Of a DNA stretch of 13,431 nucleotides, positions 6,070 to 13,431 are shown piece after piece. Position 1 is the first letter of the stretch. Each line of letters begins with the position of its first letter. The notes beneath the pieces were generated by a model that saw nothing but the letters and a program-made list of their open reading frames with translations, ran no database searches and was not told the origin of the DNA. This DNA is from Clostridiales bacterium (lineage in GTDB: Bacteria; Bacillota; Clostridia; Christensenellales; Aristaeellaceae): contig SFHU01000081.1 in assembly GCA_004555535.1 (NCBI GenBank), positions 1-13,431 of the forward strand. Reading direction: 5' to 3'. Position numbers and translations under genes: made by a program.

Positions 6070-8421
6070 ATGGAAATGAAGATCACGCTGTTGGATGGCG
6101 CGATGGGCACGATGCTCCAGCGCGCGGGGCTGAAGCTCGGGGACAGGCCGGAGACACTCTCCATCACCTCGCCGGAGGTGGTCGAGAACATTCAGCGCCA
6201 GTATGTGCAGGCCGGCGCGCAGATGATCCTCGCCAACACGTTCTGCGCCAACGCGCACAAGCTCGAGGGCACGGGCTATTCGGTGGAGGAGGTCGTGACC
6301 GCCTCCGTGCATGTCGCGCTGCGCGCGGCGCAGGGGAGCGGAGCCGCCGTCGCGCTGGATGTCGGGCCGATCGGGGAGATGCTTGAGCCGCTGGGCACGC
6401 TGCGCTTTGAGGACGCCTACGCGCTCTTCGCGCAGATGATCCGCGCGGGCGCGGCATCCGGCGCGCAGGCCGTCTTCTTTGAGACGTTTTCCGATCTGAA
6501 CGAGCTGCGCGCGGGCGTGCTCGCGGCGCGGGAGACCTGCGATCTGCCGATCTTCGCGAGCATGACGTTTGAGCGCTCGGGCAGGACGTTCCTCGGCTGC
6601 CGGGCTGATGCCGCGGCGATGACGCTCAGCGGGCTGGGCGTCCGCGCGGTCGGCGTCAACTGCTCGCTGGGGCCCAAGGAGGTCGCGCCGATCCTGCGCG
6701 CCATGCGCCGGGCGACCGACCTGCCGCTGATCCTCAAGCCGAACGCCGGTCTGCCCGACCCGCAGACGGGCGAATATCATACCGACCCGGAGGAATTCGC
6801 CAGGGACTGCGCGGCGCTGACGGACATCGGCGCGGCCTATATCGGCGGCTGCTGCGGCACATCCCCGGCCTTTATTGAAGCGCTGGCGCGCCGGCTTTCC
6901 GGCAGGACGGCCCGCTGGGAGGGCGGACGCATCCACGGCATCTGCTCCGCGGGGGAGATCTGCGCCTTCGGGCAGGGCGTGCGCGTGATCGGCGAGCGCA
7001 TCAACCCGACGGGCAAGAAGCGCATGAAGCAGGCGCTGCTGGAGGGGGACATGGGTTATCTCGTCTCCCAGGCGGTGGAGCAGGCGGACGCGGGCGCGCA
7101 GATTCTCGACGTGAACGTCGGCCTGCCGGGCATCGACGAGGCGGAGACGATGCGCCGCGCCGTGACGGCGATCTCCGGCGCCGTGACGCTGCCACTGCAG
7201 ATCGACTCGAGCAATCCCGAGGCGATAGAGGCGGGCCTGCGCGCCGCGCCCGGAAAATGCCTGATCAACAGCGTCAACGCCTCGCAGGCATCGCTCGACG
7301 CGATCCTCCCACTGGCGAGGAAATACGGCGCGGCCATCGTCGGTCTCACGCTGGGCGAGCACGGCATGCCGGCAAGCGCGCAGGAGCGCTTTGATTTCGC
7401 GCAGAAGATCGTCACAGCGGCAGAGGAGGCGGGCATCGCGCGCGGGGACATCGCCATCGACTGCCTGACGCTGACAGTCTCCGCGCAGCAGGAGCAGGCG
7501 GCGCAGACGCTTGAGGCCGTGCGCCGCGTGAAGCGGGAGCTGGGCGTCGAGACCGTGCTGGGCGTCTCGAACATCTCCTTCGGCCTGCCCAGGAGGCAAC
7601 TGGTCACGCAGACCTTCCTCGCCCAGGCGATTGCCGCCGGGCTGACCCTGCCGATCATCAATCCGAACCAGCGGGAGATGATGGACGTCGTCTCCGCCTG
7701 CCGCGTGCTCTCCGGCGAGGACGAGAGCTGCGCCGCCTATATCGGGCGGCACGCGGAGCAGCCCCGGGAGGCTGCCGCGCAGCCTGCCGCCGCGTCATCG
7801 CAGGACATCACCATCGAGGAGGCTGTGCTCAAGGGGCTTCGCGACGAGGCATCGCGCATCGCACGCGGTATGCTCGAGGCGATGGAGCCGCTTGAGCTGG
7901 TGGAGAAGCACCTGATTCCGGCGCTTGACGAGGTCGGCGCGCGCTATGAGCGCCAGGAGATCTTCCTGCCGCAGCTGATGAATGCGGCGACGGCGTCGGG
8001 CGCGGCGTTTGACGAGGTGCGCAAGGCGATGCCCGCCGGTGGGGAGGGCGAGGGAAAGGGGCCGATCCTGCTGGCGACGGTGGAGGGCGACATCCACGAC
8101 ATCGGCAAGAACATCGTGCGGACCGTGCTGGAGAACTACGGCTGGCGGGTGATCGACTTGGGCCGCGACGTCGCGGCGGAGCGCGTCGTCGAGGCGGCGC
8201 AGCGCCACGGGGCGAAGGTCATCGGCCTGTCCGCGCTGATGACGACGACCGTGCCGGGCATAGAGCGGACGATCCGCCTGCTGCATGAGGCGGGCGTGCG
8301 CGCGCCGGTGATCGTCGGCGGCGCGGTGCTGACGGAGGAATACGCCCGGGAGATCGGCGCGGACTACTACGCGAAGGACGCCAAGCGCAGCGCCGATATC
8401 GTGTGCTCCATTCTCGGATAA
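6070..8421 (+). CDS. metH: Cobalamin-dependent methionine synthase, lacking its activation domain
   Basis: MetH moves the methyl group of 5-methyl-tetrahydrofolate to homocysteine through protein-bound cobalamin. The 783-residue protein has the domains in normal order. The homocysteine-binding barrel spans about 1-290 (LLDGAMGTML near the start; zinc cysteines Cys198, Cys261 and Cys262 in GVNCSLGP and GGCCGTSP). The pterin-binding barrel starts near 306 (VIGERINPTG). The helical cobalamin cap is about 575-655, and the Rossmann B12 domain carries DIHDIG with His676 as the lower cobalt ligand. It stops right after the B12 domain, where E. coli MetH (1227 residues) continues into the activation domain. 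That domain is supplied by the preceding gene. The start at 6070 is favoured over 6076 by GAGGTG at 6057-6062. Confidence 0.97.
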   Translation: MEMKITLLDGAMGTMLQRAGLKLGDRPETLSITSPEVVENIQRQYVQAGAQMILANTFCANAHKLEGTGYSVEEVVTASVHVALRAAQGSGAAVALDVGPIGEMLEPLGTLRFEDAYALFAQMIRAGAASGAQAVFFETFSDLNELRAGVLAARETCDLPIFASMTFERSGRTFLGCRADAAAMTLSGLGVRAVGVNCSLGPKEVAPILRAMRRATDLPLILKPNAGLPDPQTGEYHTDPEEFARDCAALTDIGAAYIGGCCGTSPAFIEALARRLSGRTARWEGGRIHGICSAGEICAFGQGVRVIGERINPTGKKRMKQALLEGDMGYLVSQAVEQADAGAQILDVNVGLPGIDEAETMRRAVTAISGAVTLPLQIDSSNPEAIEAGLRAAPGKCLINSVNASQASLDAILPLARKYGAAIVGLTLGEHGMPASAQERFDFAQKIVTAAEEAGIARGDIAIDCLTLTVSAQQEQAAQTLEAVRRVKRELGVETVLGVSNISFGLPRRQLVTQTFLAQAIAAGLTLPIINPNQREMMDVVSACRVLSGEDESCAAYIGRHAEQPREAAAQPAAASSQDITIEEAVLKGLRDEASRIARGMLEAMEPLELVEKHLIPALDEVGARYERQEIFLPQLMNAATASGAAFDEVRKAMPAGGEGEGKGPILLATVEGDIHDIGKNIVRTVLENYGWRVIDLGRDVAAERVVEAAQRHGAKVIGLSALMTTTVPGIERTIRLLHEAGVRAPVIVGGAVLTEEYAREIGADYYAKDAKRSADIVCSILG

Positions 8422-8461
8422 GCCGGGCAGAAGGATTTGTACAGCGAATACGGAGGAATCC

Positions 8462-10237
8462 ATGAAACACGCGGGGATTGAAGCGGCGCTTGCGCGCGGA
8501 ACGCTCCTCTTTGATGGCGCGACGGGCACCTATGCCAAAACGCTGCCCGGCTTTCCGGAGGGCGCGGTAGAGCTGGCTTGCCTGAGCGCGCCGGAGCAGG
8601 TCGCCGCGCTGCACAGGGCGTATCTGCGGGCGGGGAGCCGCGCGATCAAGACGAACACGTTCGCGGCGCATGTCGGCTTGGCGGTGCCCGACGCCGAAAC
8701 GCAGCGCAGGGTGATTTCTGCAGCGATGGAGATTGCGCGCGCGGAGGCAAAGCCCTGGGACGCGTTCGTCTTCGCGGACATCGGCCCGGCGCCGGCCGGG
8801 AGCGACGCGGCGGCGGCGTATACCGCGATGGCGGAGGCGTTTCTTGACGAGGGGGCGGATTGCTTCCTGCTGGAGACGCTCCCCTCGGACGAGGGCGTCG
8901 CGCAGACGGCGGCGCTGATCCGGGAAAAGCGGCCCGACGCATTCATCGCGGTCTCCTTTGCCGCTGATCCGGACGGCTTTACGCGCGCGGGCGAGGCTGT
9001 TGGCGCCCTGGTCGCGCGGATGGACGCCTGCGAGGCGGTCGATGCGGTCGGCCTCAACTGCGTCTGCGGCGCCTACCACATGCGGCGGCTGATTTCCCGG
9101 CTGCCCGCTGTGCACAAGCTGCTGCTGGCCATGCCCAACGCCGGCTATCCGCACATCGAGAACGGGCGCACGTTTTACGACAGCGACCCCGGATACTACG
9201 CGCAGCAGACGGCGGCCTGCGCCACGGAGGGCGTGCGCCTGCTGGGCGGCTGCTGCGGCACGACGCCGGAGCACATGCGACAGGTGGCCCGGCTGCTCAG
9301 GCATCCCCGCGTTGCCGTGGACACAGCGAAAAACGTGCAGGGGCAGGCGCAGCGCGGCGTCTGCCACAGCCGCATCCGGGAAAAGCTCGGGGCGGGGCAG
9401 CGTGTCATGCTCGTGGAGCTCGATCCGCCGGGGAACGCGGAGATTTCGAGGTTCCTGGACGGCGCGAGGCGGCTTGCCGGCGCGGGGGCGGACGCCATCA
9501 CGATTGCGGATTGCCCGATCGGCCGCGCGCGGATGGACTCAAGCCTGCTGGCCTGCAAGCTGCGCCGGGAGCTGGGCATCGAGACGCTGCCGCACATGAC
9601 CTGCCGCGACCGTAACGTCAACGCGACGAAGGCGCTGCTGCTCGGGCTGTCGATGGAGGGCGTGCACAATGTCCTTGCGGTGACGGGCGATCCTGTGCCC
9701 ACGAGCGACCGGGGCAGCGTCAAGAGCGTCTTCCAGTTCAACTCCCGCGTGCTGGCGCGCTTTGTCCGCAGCCTCGCGGACAGCGGGGAAGCGGAGCCCT
9801 TCTTCCTCTGCGGCGCGCTCAACGTGAACGCCGTCAGCTTTGAAAGCGAGCTGAAAAAGGCGCTGGACAAGGAGGCCTGCGGCGTGGAGGCGTTTCTCAC
9901 GCAGCCTGTGCTCAGCGAGTGCGCGGCAAAGAACCTCGCCTTGGCGCGCAAAACGCTGTCCGGGAGGATCATGGGTGGCCTTTTCCCGGTCGTCAGCCAT
10001 AAAAACGCCTGCTTCCTGCACAGCGAGGTCGCGGGCATCGAGGTGGATGAGCGCGTGATTGCGGCCTATGAGGGGCTTGACCGCGCGCAGGGCGAGGACA
10101 TGGCTGTGCGACTGTGCCGGGAGGCAGCCGCGCGCATCGCGGATGACGTCGATGGCTACTACATCATGACGCCGTTCCAGCGGGTCGGGCTGGTCGAGCG
10201 GGTGATGCAGGCGATTCAGGGGGAAGCCCTGGATTAA
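8462..10237 (+). CDS. Bifunctional homocysteine S-methyltransferase / methylenetetrahydrofolate reductase (YitJ-like)
   Basis: The 591-residue protein is a fusion like B. subtilis YitJ. Residues 1 to about 290 form a second homocysteine methyltransferase barrel (LFDGATGTY; zinc cysteines Cys200 in GLNCVCG, and Cys264-Cys265 in GGCCGTTP). From about 310 it is a MetF-type FAD enzyme that reduces 5,10-methylene- to 5-methyl-tetrahydrofolate, starting LVELDPPGN with Glu319 at the position of the MetF catalytic glutamate. It also contains LPHMTCRDRN and LAVTGDP, a flavin/folate-site signature. The reductase half supplies the methyl donor used by MetH encoded 40 bases upstream. The substrate of the N-terminal half is unclear; S-methylmethionine or delivery to the reductase are options. 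GGAGG at 8452-8456 sets the start. Confidence 0.95.
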   Translation: MKHAGIEAALARGTLLFDGATGTYAKTLPGFPEGAVELACLSAPEQVAALHRAYLRAGSRAIKTNTFAAHVGLAVPDAETQRRVISAAMEIARAEAKPWDAFVFADIGPAPAGSDAAAAYTAMAEAFLDEGADCFLLETLPSDEGVAQTAALIREKRPDAFIAVSFAADPDGFTRAGEAVGALVARMDACEAVDAVGLNCVCGAYHMRRLISRLPAVHKLLLAMPNAGYPHIENGRTFYDSDPGYYAQQTAACATEGVRLLGGCCGTTPEHMRQVARLLRHPRVAVDTAKNVQGQAQRGVCHSRIREKLGAGQRVMLVELDPPGNAEISRFLDGARRLAGAGADAITIADCPIGRARMDSSLLACKLRRELGIETLPHMTCRDRNVNATKALLLGLSMEGVHNVLAVTGDPVPTSDRGSVKSVFQFNSRVLARFVRSLADSGEAEPFFLCGALNVNAVSFESELKKALDKEACGVEAFLTQPVLSECAAKNLALARKTLSGRIMGGLFPVVSHKNACFLHSEVAGIEVDERVIAAYEGLDRAQGEDMAVRLCREAAARIADDVDGYYIMTPFQRVGLVERVMQAIQGEALD

Positions 10238-10245
10238 AACAAAAC

Positions 10246-10282
10246 AGCGGCTGATCGCGGGGAAAAAACCGCGTCAGCCGCT
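10246..10282. terminator. Bidirectional terminator between convergent genes
   Basis: AGCGGCTGATCGCGG pairs with CCGCGTCAGCCGCT (one bulged T) around an A-rich loop. It is followed by TTGTTGTT on the plus strand and, read the other way, by GTTTTGTTTT on the minus strand. It lies between the ends of the methionine operon and the rhomboid gene, so it can serve both. Confidence 0.85.
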
Positions 10283-10292
10283 TTGTTGTTGA

Positions 10293-10859
10293 TTATTTGC
10301 GCATAAACAGTCCCATCAGCGCGCCGCAGACGCCGCCGACGATGTGCGTCAGATGGGAGATGTTGTCGGCGGAAAAGAGCCCGCCGAGGATCTCCTGTGT
10401 CAGATAGAGCGCCGCGACGGCGACCAGCGTCAGCGGAATGCCGCCGCCCCGGGTGCCGGCGGTGGAGGCGAGGAAGATCAGCATGTAGACGATGCCGCTC
10501 GCGCCCAGCAGCATCGAGGAGCCGGCAAAGAACATGTGGAACAGGCCGGAGACGACCGCTGTCACGGTGAACATCAGCAGCAGGCGCCCGCTGCCGTAGC
10601 GCTCCTCGACGATGGGCCCCAGCGCGAGAATCAGCGCCATGTTGCTCACATAATGCGCAAAGGACGTGTGGCCGAGCACATGCAGAAGCAGGCGCACATA
10701 GGTCATGGGGCTCAAAAAGCTCGAGGCGTAGCAGCTGAAGACGAGCCTGTTGGAGGCGCCGCCCGTCAGCGTGGACAGGCCCAGCGCACCCAGGGAAAGC
10801 AGCGCGAACGCGAGCACCGCGGGCGCGTTGAAGGAAAAGACGATTCTGTTGTTCTTCAT
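10293..10859 (-). CDS. Rhomboid-family intramembrane serine protease
   Basis: The 188-residue protein is strongly hydrophobic, with about six membrane segments, and matches a compact rhomboid core. The catalytic dyad is visible as Ser121 in GASG and His172 in HLTHIVGG. The supporting HxxxxHxxxN element is HTSFAHYVSN (64-73), and the L1-loop-like ERYG (86-89) also fits. Rhomboids cut transmembrane segments of client proteins inside the cytoplasmic membrane; the client here is unknown. It has only the minimal core, with no soluble N- or C-terminal domain. GGGAG at about 10870-10866 supports the ATG. It is transcribed alone from its own promoter. Confidence 0.88.
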   Translation of the reverse strand: MKNNRIVFSFNAPAVLAFALLSLGALGLSTLTGGASNRLVFSCYASSFLSPMTYVRLLLHVLGHTSFAHYVSNMALILALGPIVEERYGSGRLLLMFTVTAVVSGLFHMFFAGSSMLLGASGIVYMLIFLASTAGTRGGGIPLTLVAVAALYLTQEILGGLFSADNISHLTHIVGGVCGALMGLFMRK

Positions 10860-10939
10860 GAATTTCTCCCGTCACCGGCCGGCATGCCGCCCGGAGGTTG
10901 ATCAGTCTGCGCGCTTCACCTTCAAAGCGCGGTAAGGAA

Positions 10940-10968
10940 AGTATACCATGCGCGGGGGCCGGCTTCAA
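10940..10968 (-). promoter_or_regulatory. Promoter for the rhomboid gene
   Basis: On the minus strand, TTGAAG (plus 10968-10963), a 17-base spacer and TATACT (10945-10940) form a good sigma-A promoter about 80 bases before the start codon. That leaves a leader of about 70 bases without an obvious structure. Confidence 0.7.
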
Positions 10969-11026
10969 GCGCCTGATCAGAGAAAACGGGCGGGCGGCGG
11001 CGCTTGAGCGTTCCGCATTTCCTGCC

Positions 11027-11044
11027 GGGCCAATTTTTTGGCCC
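11027..11044. repeat. Palindrome upstream of the abcF promoter
   Basis: GGGCCAA at 11027-11033 pairs perfectly with TTGGCCC at 11038-11044 around four T residues. It ends six bases before the -35 box at 11051. No T-run follows, so it is not a terminator for either direction. It could be an operator or be without function. Confidence 0.4.
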
Positions 11045-11050
11045 AAGGGC

Positions 11051-11079
11051 TTGAAGAAACGGGTTTTTTGTGAGATAAT
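11051..11079 (+). promoter_or_regulatory. Promoter for the ABC-F gene
   Basis: TTGAAG at 11051-11056, a 17-base spacer and GATAAT at 11074-11079 form a good sigma-A promoter. The start codon is at 11145, giving a leader of about 60 A-rich bases. The ribosome binding site AAGGAG (11127-11132) has a rather long 12-base spacing. Confidence 0.7.
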
Positions 11080-11144
11080 AGGCGATGCTGTGTATGAACA
11101 TATAAGATAAGAAAAAAGTGCGATAAAAGGAGATCCCGAGCAGC

Positions 11145-12761
<1,617 letters not shown>

Positions 12762-12798
12762 TTATTTGCCCGGTCAACGGTGCAAACCCCCGGTTTTG

Positions 12799-12807
12799 TG
12801 GTATACT
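12799..12807 (+). promoter_or_regulatory. Extended -10 promoter for the phosphatidyltransferase gene
   Basis: TGGTATACT gives an extended -10 element (TG, one base, TATACT at 12802-12807) 25 bases before the GTG start. No good -35 is present at 16-18 bases upstream, which is tolerable for an extended -10 promoter. The bases after the -10 match those after the promoter at 1036-1041. Confidence 0.55.
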
Positions 12808-12832
12808 GTCGTCATCGGGAGGGGTATAAGCC

Positions 12833-13399
12833 GTGGAGCATATTCGCAAGGACAAAATTTTCAATATACCAAACTGCCTGACGGCTGTTCGCATCGCGCT
12901 GCTGCCGGTCGTCGTCTGGCGATATGTGATCGGAGACAAGACCGGAGCGCTGATCGCCTATCTGGCGGCGATGCTGACGGACGCCGTCGATGGATTCATC
13001 GCCCGCAAATTCGACCAGGTGACGGCGCTGGGCAAGCTGCTCGACCCACTGGCCGACAAGCTCTCGCTGATCACGCTGATGACGCTGTTCGTCTGCGACG
13101 GGGAAATCCCCCTCTGGGTCTTCGCCATCATCCTCGCCAAGGAGATCGCGCTGGTCATCGGCGGCGGCGTCGCGCTGCGGCGCGGCATCGTCGTCTATGC
13201 CCTGCCCATCGGGAAGGTGACGACGGTCGCGTTTGTCACGTCGATGGTCGCGCGCTTTCTGGGGCTCTCCCGGGCGGCCGATGTGCTGCTGGGCATCTCC
13301 GTCGTGCTTTCGATGGTGGCGCTCGTCTGGTACGCGCTTGACCTGATGAAAAAGCTCGGGACGCACCAAAAACCGAACAATACAGAATCAACAAAATAA
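12833..13399 (+). CDS. CDP-alcohol phosphatidyltransferase (PgsA-like)
   Basis: The 188-residue membrane protein carries the complete CDP-alcohol phosphotransferase signature D-x2-DG-x2-AR-x8-G-x3-D-x3-D, as Asp50, Asp53-Gly54, Ala57-Arg58, Gly67, Asp71 and Asp75. Five or so hydrophobic segments surround it. It probably makes phosphatidylglycerol phosphate from CDP-diacylglycerol and glycerol 3-phosphate, the first step to phosphatidylglycerol. However, the usual PgsA arginine-glutamate pair after the fourth segment reads AKEIALV here, so a cardiolipin synthase-type or other head-group activity remains possible. GTG is chosen because GGAGGGG at 12818-12824 lies eight bases upstream and MEHIRKDKIFNIPNCLTAVR fits the family start. 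It follows the ABC-F gene by 71 bases and seems to have its own promoter. Confidence 0.88.
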   Translation: MEHIRKDKIFNIPNCLTAVRIALLPVVVWRYVIGDKTGALIAYLAAMLTDAVDGFIARKFDQVTALGKLLDPLADKLSLITLMTLFVCDGEIPLWVFAIILAKEIALVIGGGVALRRGIVVYALPIGKVTTVAFVTSMVARFLGLSRAADVLLGISVVLSMVALVWYALDLMKKLGTHQKPNNTESTK

Positions 13400-13431
13400 T
13401 TCATTCACTTCTGGCGGCTCGCATCATTGAC

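Noticed and set aside
5971..7752. A 593-codon open frame on the minus strand opposite metH
   Set aside because: It is antisense to clear MetH domains. The translation is Arg/His/Ala-rich and low in family-like pattern, and no ribosome binding site or promoter was seen.
10898..11110. A 70-codon open frame on the plus strand in the rhomboid/ABC-F intergenic region
   Set aside because: It spans both promoters of the region, has no ribosome binding site and encodes no recognisable sequence.
12784..12797. AAACC/GGTTT hairpin after the ABC-F gene as a terminator
   Set aside because: The stem is only five base pairs and is followed by a single extra T and then GTGG, so termination would be weak. 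It also overlaps the next promoter.

Overview
The window is a stretch of bacterial chromosome with high GC content. It is densely coded, with Shine-Dalgarno sites before almost every gene and sigma-A type promoters in the few gaps. The gene content points to a high-GC member of the Clostridia (Bacillota). The indicators are a DUF5685-type protein next to a J-domain protein with a cysteine-rich tail, a cobalamin methionine synthase whose activation domain is a separate gene, a YitJ-type fused homocysteine methyltransferase/methylenetetrahydrofolate reductase, and a YbiT-type ABC-F protein. I cannot name a genus from this evidence. I see no insertion sequence, phage gene, CRISPR array, tRNA or rRNA.

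Layout. Bases 1-866 hold the end of an upstream gene, translationally coupled to an ABC-3 family metal-ion permease. Bases 867-1078 are a non-coding gap with several hairpins and an imperfect direct repeat, ending in an extended -10 promoter. Bases 1079-2646 hold a two-gene operon with an ATGA overlap: DUF5685-like protein, then J-domain protein. It is closed by a strong hairpin terminator. On the minus strand, 4322-2736 encodes a YtcJ-type amidohydrolase. It shares a compact divergent promoter region (about 4353-4417) with a plus-strand operon at 4454-10237. That operon contains a DprA-like protein, a stand-alone MetH reactivation-domain protein, MetH, and the fused homocysteine methyltransferase/MTHFR. 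A bidirectional terminator at 10246-10282 separates it from a convergent rhomboid-type membrane protease (10859-10293, minus). A 285-base divergent promoter region follows, then a YbiT-type ABC-F ATPase (11145-12761) and a CDP-alcohol phosphatidyltransferase with its own promoter (12833-13399).

How the genes work together. The clearest pathway is one-carbon/methionine metabolism. The reductase half of the fused enzyme makes 5-methyl-tetrahydrofolate, MetH passes the methyl group to homocysteine through cobalamin, and the small activation-domain protein should re-methylate oxidised cobalamin using S-adenosylmethionine. The best candidate for a poorly described system is the coupled DUF5685/J-protein pair. 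The ABC-F protein is notable because every visible change from consensus maps to just one of its two composite ATP sites.
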